Part shown: positions 1-8,290 of the stretch, one piece after another
Layout: the number at the start of each line of letters is the position of its first letter
Numbering within the stretch: position 1 is the first letter of the stretch
Assembly (NCBI GenBank): GCA_947591245.1
Contig: CANQCY010000007.1
Span: forward strand, 1 to 64,000
Length of the DNA: 64,000 nucleotides
Direction: 5' to 3'
Source: an uncultured Lachnospiraceae bacterium
GTDB taxonomy: Bacteria > Bacillota > Clostridia > Lachnospirales > Lachnospiraceae
Notes under the pieces: model-generated
What the model saw: only the letters and a program-made list of their open reading frames with translations
What the model was told of the DNA's origin: nothing
Database searches by the model: none
Position numbers and translations under genes: made by a program

Positions 1-106
1 ATTCTCTGCGAGAATCTCCACCTTACCCTTGACATAATTAAAGGTGAAAGTGTTACCAATCATTGACACCTATACAATGAAACGTATGTCAAATCTGAAA
101 TTGTAC

Positions 107-135
107 TTGCATTCATTTTTAAATAATGATATGAT
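107..135 (+). promoter_or_regulatory. Promoter of the cobalamin-riboswitch operon
   Basis: TTGCAT at 107-112 and TATGAT at 130-135 are separated by 17 bases, a good sigma-A type promoter. It predicts a transcript start near 142, a few bases before the aptamer begins. Bases 1-106 upstream hold no gene or element that I can support. Confidence 0.75.
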
Positions 136-148
136 GTTGAAAAAGTAG

Positions 149-378
149 CTGTATTGGTTTCTGTACAGGGATAATTCCCTTCTGCATGCACAGGCATGCG
201 GGCAGAATTAATAGGGAAGCCGGTTCGAGTCCGGCACAGCCCCCGCTGCCGTATTTGAGGATGCTGATAGCACGGCGCTGCCTGTTTTGTACCGGACAGC
301 GGCGCCAGCCACTGGATTATCTTATCTGGGAAGGCGCTGTCAGCAGCTGATCCATAAGTCGGAAGACCTGCCATACAG
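149..378 (+). promoter_or_regulatory. Cobalamin (AdoCbl-type) riboswitch aptamer
   Basis: The conserved cobalamin-aptamer blocks occur in order: GGGAAGCCGG (around 204-213) running into a CAGCCCCCGC segment, the B12-box-like AGCCACTG at 307-314, GGGAAGGC at 328-335 and GGAAGACCTGCC at 361-372. The closing helix pairs CTGTAT (149-154) with ATACAG (373-378). An intrinsic terminator follows at 446-483, so the likely mode is transcription termination when corrinoid is bound. The controlled genes are a DUF4430 protein and a beta-propeller protein, both secreted. Identification rests on the sequence blocks; ligand subtype (AdoCbl versus MeCbl) is not determined. Confidence 0.93.
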
Positions 379-445
379 TTTTGAAATATGACCTTTCGGA
401 GGGAGAGGAAATGTTTTGACCACAAAAACAGTTGTGTCATTACAG

Positions 446-486
446 TTCCCTTATGCCCTTTTTCAGGCAAAGGGAATTTCTTATTT
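446..486 (+). terminator. Riboswitch expression-platform terminator
   Basis: TTCCCTT (446-452) pairs with AAGGGAA (470-476) and TGCC (454-457) with GGCA (466-469), with one bulged A and an 8-base loop. A T-rich run starts at 477. It lies between the cobalamin aptamer and the first gene, so it is the likely off-state structure. The purine-rich stretch GGAGGGAGAGGAA just upstream (about 398-410) could act in the alternative pairing. Confidence 0.8.
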
Positions 487-540
487 CTACTTTTTTATTT
501 ATCAAAAAAATAGCACATTAGTGCGGAAATGAGGAAAAAA

Positions 541-1770
541 ATGAAAACAACAAAAAAACAACTGGCCATTCTGCTCACGTTCATTCTGAGCATCACCCCG
601 CTTTCAGTTCCACCGGCGGTTCAGGCGGCCGCGCAGGCCCCGCCAGACACGATTACGGTAAATTTAAAGGTGGAAGATTTGGATTCTACACTTGTCTCGC
701 AAAATATCACCATGGCGAAAGATGACATTGCGCAGATCAACCAAACGTTTACCGTGGAAAGCGGAAACGCAGAACTCCCCGTTCTCAAATCGGATTATTT
801 CACCGCTGCGCATGCGATCGGAAAATATATTGCAGGGATCTCCGATACTCCCAAAAAAGATCTGATTTTCTCCTATGGAAGCCCTTCCTACATAAAAGGC
901 GAACAGGACTGCGGGGGGTATTGCTACTGGTCGTTCCGGGTAAACAACGCCTCTCCGGCAGACGAATCGACGGGCTACTCCTACACGCCCGACGCCTGCC
1001 CGATCAAAGACGGCGACGCCATCGTCTTTTTCCGACAGGGATGTTATGACCAAAATGCCGGAGATTTCGGCGCTTACACAAGCTATAGCTGGTTTGACCG
1101 AGATCGGTATGAAACCACGGCGAATACCCCCGTATCCGTCACATACCGAAAGGATGACGGATTTGGTTTCTCTGTAAGTCCGGCAGCGGATGAAACGCTA
1201 AGCATATATGAGGGCGGCGCATTGATTCAGGAGGTAAAGACGGGACAAGACGGCTCCGCCCTGCTGGCCTTTGACAGAGCCGGAACCTATACGGTCACGG
1301 GCGGCCGCCTGCAAGACGGCGTTCCTGTACTTTCCCACGCCTCTGCGGTCATCACCGTAGCTCCGGCGGAAGCGCCGTCAACGGCCTCCCCCGCCGCTCC
1401 GCAGACAGCTTCACCGTCGGCCCCGGAAATCTCTCCTTCTGCCAAACCGGGCGCGGGATCATCCGCCGCTGCCAAGGCAGTGAAAAAACCAGCTCCCCCC
1501 AAAAAACCAAAAGCATCCATCAAAAAGAATAAAATAACGATTTCGTGGAAAAAGGCAGCCGGGGCGAAGGGCTATCAAATCACTATTGTAAGGAAAAAAC
1601 CGTCCAAGCATACAAAACGGATTCGGACTGCAAAGACGAAGTTCACAAAAAAATTGAAAGCCGGTACATACTCTATAACGATTCGCAGCTATACAAAAAA
1701 AGGCGGCAAAACCATATACAGTAAATCCAGCTGGACGTTCCATGGAGTAATCAAGGGAGCAAGCCGATGA
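541..1770 (+). CDS. Secreted DUF4430 protein, probable corrinoid-binding surface protein
   Basis: About 409 residues. The start at 541 is preferred over the in-frame ATG at 529 because GAGG at 531-534 sits six bases before it. A signal peptide (residues 1-30, ending near AVQA) precedes a region resembling DUF4430 (about 35-190), with W-x-F-x-VNN and a DGDAIVFFR strand typical of that family; DUF4430 is related to the C-terminal beta domain of transcobalamin and intrinsic factor (family knowledge). Then come an Ig-like beta domain, a Ser/Pro/Ala linker (about 278-310) and a lysine-rich Fn3-like domain (315-405) that I infer binds the cell wall. The cobalamin riboswitch upstream supports a role in corrinoid capture. 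It overlaps the next gene by ATGA. Direct cobalamin binding is inference. Confidence 0.82.
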   Translation: MKTTKKQLAILLTFILSITPLSVPPAVQAAAQAPPDTITVNLKVEDLDSTLVSQNITMAKDDIAQINQTFTVESGNAELPVLKSDYFTAAHAIGKYIAGISDTPKKDLIFSYGSPSYIKGEQDCGGYCYWSFRVNNASPADESTGYSYTPDACPIKDGDAIVFFRQGCYDQNAGDFGAYTSYSWFDRDRYETTANTPVSVTYRKDDGFGFSVSPAADETLSIYEGGALIQEVKTGQDGSALLAFDRAGTYTVTGGRLQDGVPVLSHASAVITVAPAEAPSTASPAAPQTASPSAPEISPSAKPGAGSSAAAKAVKKPAPPKKPKASIKKNKITISWKKAAGAKGYQITIVRKKPSKHTKRIRTAKTKFTKKLKAGTYSITIRSYTKKGGKTIYSKSSWTFHGVIKGASR

Positions 1771-3530
1771 AAAAGATCATTTGTTATTTATTATTGGCAG
1801 CCCTTTTATTCATTCCGTTTGAACCGGCGGGCGCATGGTCGTCCTTCCGAAATGAGGCCGGCGGCGGAAATGCGAATATTACTGCCGCTCCAACGCCGGT
1901 CACCCCGGAAAACACAGGTACGAAATGGCAGTTAAAATTTGAAAAGGACGCGGCTACCGCCTACAATTCAGATCCCGTCATTACGGATGATAAAATTTAT
2001 TCGGCGTGTAAAGATACGCTCTATGAATTAAATAAAAACGGGGAGGTTCTCCGCACGTTCATACTGGCGGCTCCCATCAATTCCGTCTGCCGCATGAGCC
2101 TTCATGAAAACCGGTTATTTATCCCTTTATCGGGCGGAACGCTGCAGTGCGTGGATATACATGCCATGTCCTCCCTGTGGACGAGCGAATCGTTCGGACT
2201 GCAGTCGCTGACGAGCACGTTTTATAAAAAAGGCTTCCTCTGCGCCGGAACGACAAACGCCTCCGGCACAGACGGCCTATATTACTGTCTGTCAGAAACC
2301 GACGGGAGCACGCAATGGGTCTACCGGAGCGAGCAATCATGCGGATACTATTGGAGCGGCGCCGTCTCCGGAAAAGACGACGCCGACTACATTCTGTTCG
2401 GCGGCGACGACGGCGTGCTCATTTCACACAGCCTTTCCACAGACGCCGTATATGACGCATACGATCTGTCTTTTTGCACCGCATCCCACGGAAAAATCCG
2501 CGCGGGCGTTACTTACGATACGCAGACCGACGCTTTTTACGCCACGACAAACGACGGATATCTGTACCAGATCAAAATGAATGAAGACGGCAGTTTTCGG
2601 TCCGTGTCCGCATTGCCGCTTTTCCCGGATAGCGGCCCGGCAGCGGACGTAAACTGCACCAGCACGCCCACAGTCTTTAACGGCAGGATTTACGTGTGCG
2701 GCTGCGACGGAACGCAAGGGCAGATCAGCGTCGTAAATGCCGCCTCCATGAAAATGGTTTACACAGCGTCCGCGCCGCAATGCCGCGATATCAAATCCTC
2801 GCCTCTTGTCTGCACCCGCTATGCAAACGACGAAAATAACAACCGGGTTTATGTTTATTTCACCCAAAATTCACTGCCTGGCGGCGTCTACTATATCGAG
2901 GACGACGAAACAGCCGTGTCCGCGCAGATCAAAACACTATTTTTACCCGCGGAGGGTAAACAGTTCTGCCTTTCCAGCGTCGCGGCAGATACGGACGGAA
3001 CGCTGTACTATTCCAATGACTCCGGCACCCTTTTCGCCATAGCGGAAGGTTATGCGGCCGTACCGCAAATAACGCCGCAGCCAAACTCTCCCGCTCCGGC
3101 AGATCCCACCCCGGAACCGCCCGCTTCGGAACCGCCCGCTTCGATACTGCCCGCTCCGACGTCCGCCGATTCCTCCACCCCGGCTGCCGCCGTTGTGAAG
3201 CCGAAGAAGCCGGGCAAAATTGCAGTCGCAAAGAAAAAGCTCAAAAATAACAAATACCGGGTCGCTTTCACATGGAAAAAAGGGAAAAACAGCGATTTTA
3301 CCCAAATCAAGATTCAAGGGAAAACATCGTCAAAAAAGAAATATAAACGTACTCTTAGTACATTCCGGACAAAAATAACTGCTGCATTGAAAAAAGGCAC
3401 GTATACGATCCGCTTTTCCGGCTGTCGCGCGCCATCTGGAAAACCATCGGCAGCAGCCCGCATCCGGAACGGCTCCCGCGCCGGCGTACAAAAAAGCGGA
3501 GCCGTTACGCTCCGGCTCCGCCTGCGCTGA
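1767..3530 (+). CDS. Secreted PQQ-like beta-propeller protein
   Basis: 587 residues with a signal peptide (1-23, ending AGA-W). Residues about 45-425 contain repeated blades of the PQQ/quinoprotein-like propeller type (for example SDPVITDDKIYSACKD and STPTVFNGRIYVCGCDG). A proline-rich linker (430-475) leads to a lysine-rich Fn3-like module (475-560) similar to the one in the preceding protein. The start overlaps the upstream stop (ATGA), so the two genes are translationally coupled and share the cobalamin riboswitch. The last 15 or so residues (Arg/Leu-rich) are encoded by a hairpin that serves as a terminator for the opposite gene, and look unconstrained. Ligand unknown; it may partner the DUF4430 protein on the surface. 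Confidence 0.8.
   Translation: MKKIICYLLLAALLFIPFEPAGAWSSFRNEAGGGNANITAAPTPVTPENTGTKWQLKFEKDAATAYNSDPVITDDKIYSACKDTLYELNKNGEVLRTFILAAPINSVCRMSLHENRLFIPLSGGTLQCVDIHAMSSLWTSESFGLQSLTSTFYKKGFLCAGTTNASGTDGLYYCLSETDGSTQWVYRSEQSCGYYWSGAVSGKDDADYILFGGDDGVLISHSLSTDAVYDAYDLSFCTASHGKIRAGVTYDTQTDAFYATTNDGYLYQIKMNEDGSFRSVSALPLFPDSGPAADVNCTSTPTVFNGRIYVCGCDGTQGQISVVNAASMKMVYTASAPQCRDIKSSPLVCTRYANDENNNRVYVYFTQNSLPGGVYYIEDDETAVSAQIKTLFLPAEGKQFCLSSVAADTDGTLYYSNDSGTLFAIAEGYAAVPQITPQPNSPAPADPTPEPPASEPPASILPAPTSADSSTPAAAVVKPKKPGKIAVAKKKLKNNKYRVAFTWKKGKNSDFTQIKIQGKTSSKKKYKRTLSTFRTKITAALKKGTYTIRFSGCRAPSGKPSAAARIRNGSRAGVQKSGAVTLRLRLR
3490..3521 (-). terminator. Terminator of the binding-protein gene, inside the opposing CDS
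   Basis: GCGGAGCCG (3496-3504) and CGGCTCCGC (3513-3521) form a perfect 9-bp stem. Reading the minus strand, the stem is followed by a T run (the complement of the A run ending at 3495). It therefore fits termination of the minus-strand gene ending at 3576, although it lies within the 3' coding end of the plus-strand propeller gene. Confidence 0.7.
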
Positions 3531-3550
3531 CCATGCGGACAATTTCTATG

Positions 3551-3577
3551 CCCCATAGCCTTGCTGTGGGGTATTTT
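3551..3577 (+). terminator. Terminator of the cobalamin-regulated operon
   Basis: CCCCATAGC (3551-3559) pairs with GCTGTGGGG (3563-3571) with one G-T pair and a 3-base loop, followed by TATTTTA. It lies 20 bases after the propeller stop codon and abuts the end of the convergent gene. Confidence 0.72.
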
Positions 3578-4577
3578 ACTGAATCTCGGCAGCCTTTTCC
3601 GCAAACTCTGTGTTTACCAGCTCCTCGTAAGCAACCTCTTTTGCGAGCTCGCCTCCGGATTTCAAAATATCCTGAAGCAGCGTAAAGCTATCCCGTTCAA
3701 ACACAAGATTTTCTTTCCATGTGTCCTGCTGCGCATATCTTTCTACTATTGTAGTTAATACCTCTGCATCCGTCTCGGCGAATTGCGGCTGTATCACTTT
3801 AGCGATCTCTTCCGCACTATGCCCTCGCACAAAATTCATTCCCCTCTGAAGGGCGTTTGTAAACTTCTGAATCGTATCGCCATTGTCGGCAATATAGCCC
3901 TCTTTCGCCGAATAAGCTGTATATGGCACCTTTCCACTATCCACCCCAAGCGACGCCACGACAACGCCCTTTTGGTCTTTTTCCAGGGAAGCGGCGAATG
4001 GCTCAAACTCCACGGAATAATCTCCCTGTCCAGAAGCGAAAGCTTCTGCCGTCAGACCAAAATCAATATTTTGTACCATCGTCAGGTCTTTGGCGGGATC
4101 CATGTTATTTTTCTTTAGTATGTATTCAAATACCATCTGCGGCATGCCGCCCTTCCTTCCCGCCAGAACTGTTTTTCCTTTCAATTTATCCCATGTGAAC
4201 GCATCGTCCTTTTCGCGCGCCACGAGAAAATTGCCTGCGCGCTGAGTCAGCTGGGCAAAGTTCACGATTTTCTCATCCGCGCCCTGATTGTATACATATA
4301 TGGATGCCTCCGAGCCCATAAAACCGATATCCGCCTCGCCGGACAGCACCGCCGTCATCACATTGTCTGCACCCGCGCCGTTGACCAGCTCGATATCAAT
4401 TCCCTCTTCCTCGAAATACCCATTCTCAATCGCCACATACTGCGGGGCATAAAAGATCGAATGAGCCACCTCGTTCAGGCGTACCCTGACAAGCTCTTTC
4501 TCCGTTGTCTTTCCGCATCCGCACAGCCAGAACGCCGTCAGGGAAAGAACAAGTACCATCGAAATTACCTTTTTCAT
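3576..4577 (-). CDS. ABC transporter substrate-binding lipoprotein, NMT1/THI5-like
   Basis: 333 residues. The N-terminus is a lipoprotein signal ending in LCGC (residues 18-21), so it should be anchored outside the membrane. The body matches the NMT1/THI5-SsuA binding-protein fold: HSIFYAPQYVAIENGYFEEE near residue 40, the VLSGEADIGFMGSE segment near 80 and a KLKGKTVLAGRKGG segment near 135. Such proteins bind aliphatic sulfonates, nitrate-like solutes or pyrimidine precursors of thiamine; this one lies beside a thiazole operon whose leader looks like an HMP-PP sensor, so a pyrimidine ligand is attractive but unproven. No permease or ATPase gene is adjacent, which makes it an orphan here. It is divergent from the sirtuin gene. 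Confidence 0.8.
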   Translation of the reverse strand: MKKVISMVLVLSLTAFWLCGCGKTTEKELVRVRLNEVAHSIFYAPQYVAIENGYFEEEGIDIELVNGAGADNVMTAVLSGEADIGFMGSEASIYVYNQGADEKIVNFAQLTQRAGNFLVAREKDDAFTWDKLKGKTVLAGRKGGMPQMVFEYILKKNNMDPAKDLTMVQNIDFGLTAEAFASGQGDYSVEFEPFAASLEKDQKGVVVASLGVDSGKVPYTAYSAKEGYIADNGDTIQKFTNALQRGMNFVRGHSAEEIAKVIQPQFAETDAEVLTTIVERYAQQDTWKENLVFERDSFTLLQDILKSGGELAKEVAYEELVNTEFAEKAAEIQ

Positions 4578-4673
4578 TCCGAACTCCCTTTTATTCTTTT
4601 TCTAAGAATATATGAAATAAAAAAGGAGCCGGTGCATGTTTACAGGGCGGTTTTTGATAATTCCAGCCGCCCA

Positions 4674-4702
4674 TTGACTATTTCCGGCCCTTATGATAGA
4701 AT
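4674..4702 (+). promoter_or_regulatory. Promoter of the sirtuin gene
   Basis: TTGACT (4674-4679) and TAGAAT (4697-4702) are 17 bases apart, upstream of the plus-strand sirtuin gene. Confidence 0.65.
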
Positions 4703-4747
4703 AATTTGCAATTAACAACTATGCAATGTAAAAAAGGGGGATCCGAC

Positions 4748-5464
4748 ATGAATGAACTTGAACGATTAAAGGAATGGATAGACGGAAGCAGCAACATTGT
4801 TTTCTTCGGGGGAGCCGGCGTTTCCACAGAGAGCAATATACCGGATTTCCGCAGTGTGGACGGGCTGTACAATCAAAAATATGATTATCCGCCGGAAACG
4901 ATACTAAGCCATACTTTTTTTATGCAGAAAACAGAAGAATTTTTCCGTTTTTACCGTGACAAAATGATCATCGAGGGCGCAGAACCAAACGATGCGCATA
5001 TCGCGCTCGCCAATCTCGAAAAGATGGGAAAATTAAAGGCTGTGATCACCCAGAACATTGACGGCCTGCATCAAAAGGCGGGCAGCAAAGAAGTATTGGA
5101 GCTTCACGGATCTGTTTTGCGAAACTACTGTATGAGCTGTGGAAAATTTTATCCGCTGGATGAAATCATATCGCAAAAAGGCGTCCCGACCTGCAGCTGC
5201 GGCGGAACAATTAAACCTGACGTCGTGCTGTATGAAGAAGGTTTGGACTCCTCCATTCTTGAAAAAGCCATCGCCTTCATTGCACAGGCAGATGTGCTGA
5301 TCGTCGGCGGAACATCCCTCGCCGTATATCCCGCCGCCGGACTGATCGACTATTACCGCGGAGGCAAACTGGCGCTGATCAACAAATCGAAAACAAGCCG
5401 CAATGCCCACGCCAACCTGGAGATCAACGACTCCATCGGAAAAACGCTTCGTCCGTGGGCTTGA
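4748..5464 (+). CDS. cobB: NAD-dependent protein deacylase (sirtuin)
   Basis: About 238 residues from ATG 4748, chosen because AAAGGGGG lies seven bases before it; the upstream ATG at 4706 has no ribosome binding site. Family motifs are clear: GGAGVSTESNIPDFRS (NAD-binding loop), TQNIDGLHQKAG, the catalytic His in LELHGSV, and four zinc cysteines in CMSCGKF and CSCGGT. Sirtuins remove acetyl or other acyl groups from lysines using NAD, giving O-acyl-ADP-ribose and nicotinamide; in bacteria acetyl-CoA synthetase is a common target. It is monocistronic, with its own promoter at 4674, and convergent with metA. Symbol by family; the local substrate is unknown. Confidence 0.92.
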   Translation: MNELERLKEWIDGSSNIVFFGGAGVSTESNIPDFRSVDGLYNQKYDYPPETILSHTFFMQKTEEFFRFYRDKMIIEGAEPNDAHIALANLEKMGKLKAVITQNIDGLHQKAGSKEVLELHGSVLRNYCMSCGKFYPLDEIISQKGVPTCSCGGTIKPDVVLYEEGLDSSILEKAIAFIAQADVLIVGGTSLAVYPAAGLIDYYRGGKLALINKSKTSRNAHANLEINDSIGKTLRPWA

Positions 5465-5532
5465 TACGATCCGCAGCCGATTCGCGGCCTTCCGTCTTCC
5501 CATGCCAATACGCTGCACGGACAGCCTGGCGT

Positions 5533-6456
5533 TTACGATATCTCAAGCAAATCATACGGGGTCGACTGGTATACATAATAATTCAGCCAGTTGGAGAATA
5601 TAAGCTGTCCGGTAGACCTCCATCTCACGACGGGCGTCTGTTCCGGATCGTCTTCCGGGAAATAATTGCACGGTATTTTGGGGTTCATCCCCTTTTCAAA
5701 ATCCCTGCGGTATTCCTCCGCCAGCGTATTGGCGTCGTACTCCGGATGGCACGTCATGAAAAAGTGCCGGCTATCCTCGGTCTTGACGATCGTCACGCCC
5801 GCCTCTTCCGAAACCGCCATCAATTCCAACCCGTCCACTGCCAAAATATCTTCCGCCCTCACGCTGGTCGCTCTTGACTGCGGCGCATAAAAAACATCGT
5901 CAAAGCCGCGGAACAATGGCGAATTTTTCTTTACGACATGGTGTTCATACACGCCGGAAAGCTTTTCCGGCAAATCAACCTTGGGAATCCCATAATAATA
6001 ATACAATCCGGCAAATGCCCCCCAGCACAAATGCATGGTAGAATGAACATGCGTCTTGCACCATTCCATGATTCCGCACATCTCGCCCCAATAGTCCACA
6101 TCCTCAAATTTGATATAATCGAGGGGCGCACCCGTGATAATCATACCGTCAAATTTGCGTTCCTTGATCTCGTCAAAGGTACGGTAAAACGTATCAAGAT
6201 GCGTCGGATCCGTGTGGTGCGGAACATAGCTCGCCGTTTTCAAAAGCTCCACCTTGATCTGCAGCGGCGTATTGGAGAGCTTGCGGAGCAGCTGCGTCTC
6301 TGTAACGATCTTCGTCGGCATCAGATTGAGAATAAGTACGCTGAGCGGACGGATATCCTGATGCATCGCCCGGTATTCCGTCATGACAAATATATTTTCA
6401 TTTTCCAATATTTTCGTAGCCGGAAGCGAATTTGGTATTTCAATCGGCACTTTCAT
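5533..6456 (-). CDS. metA: Homoserine O-acyltransferase (MetA family)
   Basis: 307 residues from ATG 6456, which follows GTGAGGAG and matches the usual MetA N-terminus; an in-frame ATG at 6477 adds seven residues. The enzyme activates homoserine for methionine synthesis. Visible are the catalytic Cys144 in HLCWGAFAG, the His/Glu pair in TCHPEYD and Lys49 in LMPTKIVTE. The residue that sets acyl donor choice (E. coli position 111; Gly for succinyl-CoA, Glu for acetyl-CoA in Bacillus cereus) is Asp113 here in TGAPLDYIKF, a carboxylate that suggests acetyl-CoA but is not the usual Glu. The gene starts 41 bases after thiE with no visible terminator or promoter between, so it may be the last gene of the thi operon. 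Confidence 0.93.
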   Translation of the reverse strand: MKVPIEIPNSLPATKILENENIFVMTEYRAMHQDIRPLSVLILNLMPTKIVTETQLLRKLSNTPLQIKVELLKTASYVPHHTDPTHLDTFYRTFDEIKERKFDGMIITGAPLDYIKFEDVDYWGEMCGIMEWCKTHVHSTMHLCWGAFAGLYYYYGIPKVDLPEKLSGVYEHHVVKKNSPLFRGFDDVFYAPQSRATSVRAEDILAVDGLELMAVSEEAGVTIVKTEDSRHFFMTCHPEYDANTLAEEYRRDFEKGMNPKIPCNYFPEDDPEQTPVVRWRSTGQLIFSNWLNYYVYQSTPYDLLEIS

Positions 6457-6497
6457 CAACTCCTCACGTTTATACATTGAGCATCGTGTTCATTTTA

Positions 6498-7085
6498 TCA
6501 CATAGCGCCCGCCGTTTCAAGCATAAATCCGGACATAATGCACACGCCGGACGCCCCGGCTTTTACGACGTCCCCGGCGTTTTCCGCATCAATTCCGCCG
6601 ATTCCGTACACCGGCAGCTCTGACGCCAGTGAAATATCATGAATAAAAGACGTTCCCCGTCCCGGCAGCCCTTTCTTGCAGTCGGTCTCAAACACATGTC
6701 CGGCGACCAGAACTCCGGCGCCGAGCGAAACTGCCTGTTTTGCCTGTTCTACGGAATGCACGGACGTTCCGACCCAATCAAAACACGGTTGTTGTTCCCC
6801 CATGATTCCGAGCGGAAGATGAATCCGACGGCATCCGAGCTCTGCCGCCGCACGGTGGAACGTATGCAGAATACAGGGCAGACCGGCGCCTTCACAGATT
6901 TTCATCACCTCTTCGGCGAGCGCATAATATTCTTTCTCCGATAAATCCTTCTCCCGCAGAAGAACTGCGTCCGCCGTACCCCCTGCGGCAACTCTTTTGA
7001 GCTGTTCGGAAAAACCGCCCCGGCACAGCCTGCGGTTTGTGACGCAGATACACGGGATCTTAAGCCCGCTGTTCGTAATTAACAT
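6498..7085 (-). CDS. thiE: Thiamine-phosphate synthase (ThiE/TenI family)
   Basis: About 195 residues from ATG 7085, which has AAGGG seven bases upstream; a GTG at 7118 would overlap the thiH stop but lacks a clear site. The protein is a TIM-barrel of the ThiE/TenI superfamily: LLREKDLSEKEYYALAEE near the N-terminus, a GHVFETDCKKGLPGRG phosphate-loop region and the VYGIGGIDAENAGDVVKAGA segment. ThiE joins HMP-PP to thiazole phosphate to form thiamine phosphate. Its place after thiS-thiG-thiH fits either ThiE or the thiazole tautomerase TenI; the GHVF segment (ThiE normally has GPVF or GTVF) leaves some doubt. Confidence 0.82.
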   Translation of the reverse strand: MLITNSGLKIPCICVTNRRLCRGGFSEQLKRVAAGGTADAVLLREKDLSEKEYYALAEEVMKICEGAGLPCILHTFHRAAAELGCRRIHLPLGIMGEQQPCFDWVGTSVHSVEQAKQAVSLGAGVLVAGHVFETDCKKGLPGRGTSFIHDISLASELPVYGIGGIDAENAGDVVKAGASGVCIMSGFMLETAGAM

Positions 7086-7114
7086 ATCATCACCCTTCTC
7101 CCCCGCCGCTCCGG

Positions 7115-8290
7115 TCACACATAAATATAATCATTCATCACCGGCTGCAGCCCGGCTTGGACGATCGCCTCATACACTTCCGGCACTGTCCGGACGTCAT
7201 CGATCTCAAACTGCTCGTCGCCCTTTTCCTCGCCGCTGCGCCCGCCGATTCCCACATTCACCCCTGCGGAAATCTTCGTCGCCGCGATCTGAATCAGGCT
7301 ATTCCTGACCCGTTCACACTCCCTCGTAGAAATCGTGATACTGGCAAACGGCATAAAAAGCCGGTACGCGCATACAATCTGCAAAAGCTGCGCCTCGCGT
7401 ACATCCCTCGGATTGATTTTATCATTATTTATGATCGGACGGAGTCTGGGACAGGAAAATGCGATCTCCGCATGCGGATATTTCCGCTGCACAAAATAGG
7501 CGTGCATCCCCGTGGCGTAAGCGTCGCGGCGGAAATCATCCAATCCCAAAAGCGCGGCAAACCCAACGCCCCTCATGCCGCCGATCACCGCCCTCTCCTG
7601 CGTATTGAGCCGGTACGGATAAATCCTTTTGTTTCCCGCCAGATGAAGCGTTTCATATTTATCCGGGTTATACGTTTCCTGAAATACGGTCACATAATCC
7701 GCACCGCACTCGTGAAGATATGTATAATCGCTCGAATTCATCGGATATACTTCCAGCCCGATCACCTTAAAATATTTGCGCGCGATCTTGCACGCTTCCC
7801 CGATATATTTTACATCGGACATTTTCGGGCTCTCTCCGGTCAGAATAAGAACCTCCTGCAGACCCGTATCCGCAATCGCTTTCATTTCCTCCTCAATCTC
7901 TTCGCCATCCAGCTTTGCCCGCCGGATTTTATTAGTACAGTTAAATCCGCAGTAAATACAGTGGTTCTCGCAATAATTCGCAATATACACCGGAGTAAAC
8001 ATGTAAATGGAATTGCCGAAATGTTTTCTCGTCTCCGACTGCGCCGCCCGCGCGATCTCTTCCAAAAAAGGCGCTGCCGCCGGAGACAAAAGTGCTGCAA
8101 AATCCTGCGGACTGCAGCCGGACGCCCGTCCCGTTCCATAACCGGAATTCTGAATCGCCCGCCTCACGTCAGCCGCCGCATACCGCTCCTGATCATACTC
8201 CGCAAATGCCGCCATTACGCGCTTGTCAATATCCGAATCAAGGATCTCCATGCCCTCTAAATATGCCATATGGTCATTCACGTCCGTCAC
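7115..8290 (-). CDS. thiH: 2-iminoacetate synthase, radical SAM (ThiH)
   Basis: 391 residues. The start is GTG 8290, preceded by GGAAAGGTG and overlapping the end of thiG by 17 bases. The radical SAM cluster motif CENHCIYC follows [10 protein letters not shown], as in ThiH. ThiH cleaves tyrosine with a 5'-deoxyadenosyl radical to give dehydroglycine (2-iminoacetate) and p-cresol; dehydroglycine is used by ThiG to build the thiazole ring. The presence of ThiH rather than glycine oxidase ThiO fits an anaerobe. The length is usual for the family. Confidence 0.95.
   Translation of the reverse strand: MTDVNDHMAYLEGMEILDSDIDKRVMAAFAEYDQERYAAADVRRAIQNSGYGTGRASGCSPQDFAALLSPAAAPFLEEIARAAQSETRKHFGNSIYMFTPVYIANYCENHCIYCGFNCTNKIRRAKLDGEEIEEEMKAIADTGLQEVLILTGESPKMSDVKYIGEACKIARKYFKVIGLEVYPMNSSDYTYLHECGADYVTVFQETYNPDKYETLHLAGNKRIYPYRLNTQERAVIGGMRGVGFAALLGLDDFRRDAYATGMHAYFVQRKYPHAEIAFSCPRLRPIINNDKINPRDVREAQLLQIVCAYRLFMPFASITISTRECERVRNSLIQIAATKISAGVNVGIGGRSGEEKGDEQFEIDDVRTVPEVYEAIVQAGLQPVMNDYIYV

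Noticed and set aside
60-470. 136-codon open frame on the minus strand
   Set aside because: It runs antisense through the cobalamin riboswitch and terminator; no ribosome binding site or family signal.
3380-3530. Frameshift in the propeller protein C-terminus
   Set aside because: The other frames give no better Fn3-like ending, so the odd tail is more simply explained by the overlapping terminator.
6457-6497. SAM riboswitch upstream of metA
   Set aside because: The 41-base gap after thiE is too short for any SAM riboswitch class known before metA.
7157-8260. 367-codon open frame opposite thiH
   Set aside because: Antisense shadow of a well-supported gene with an Arg/His/Pro-rich composition typical of such frames.
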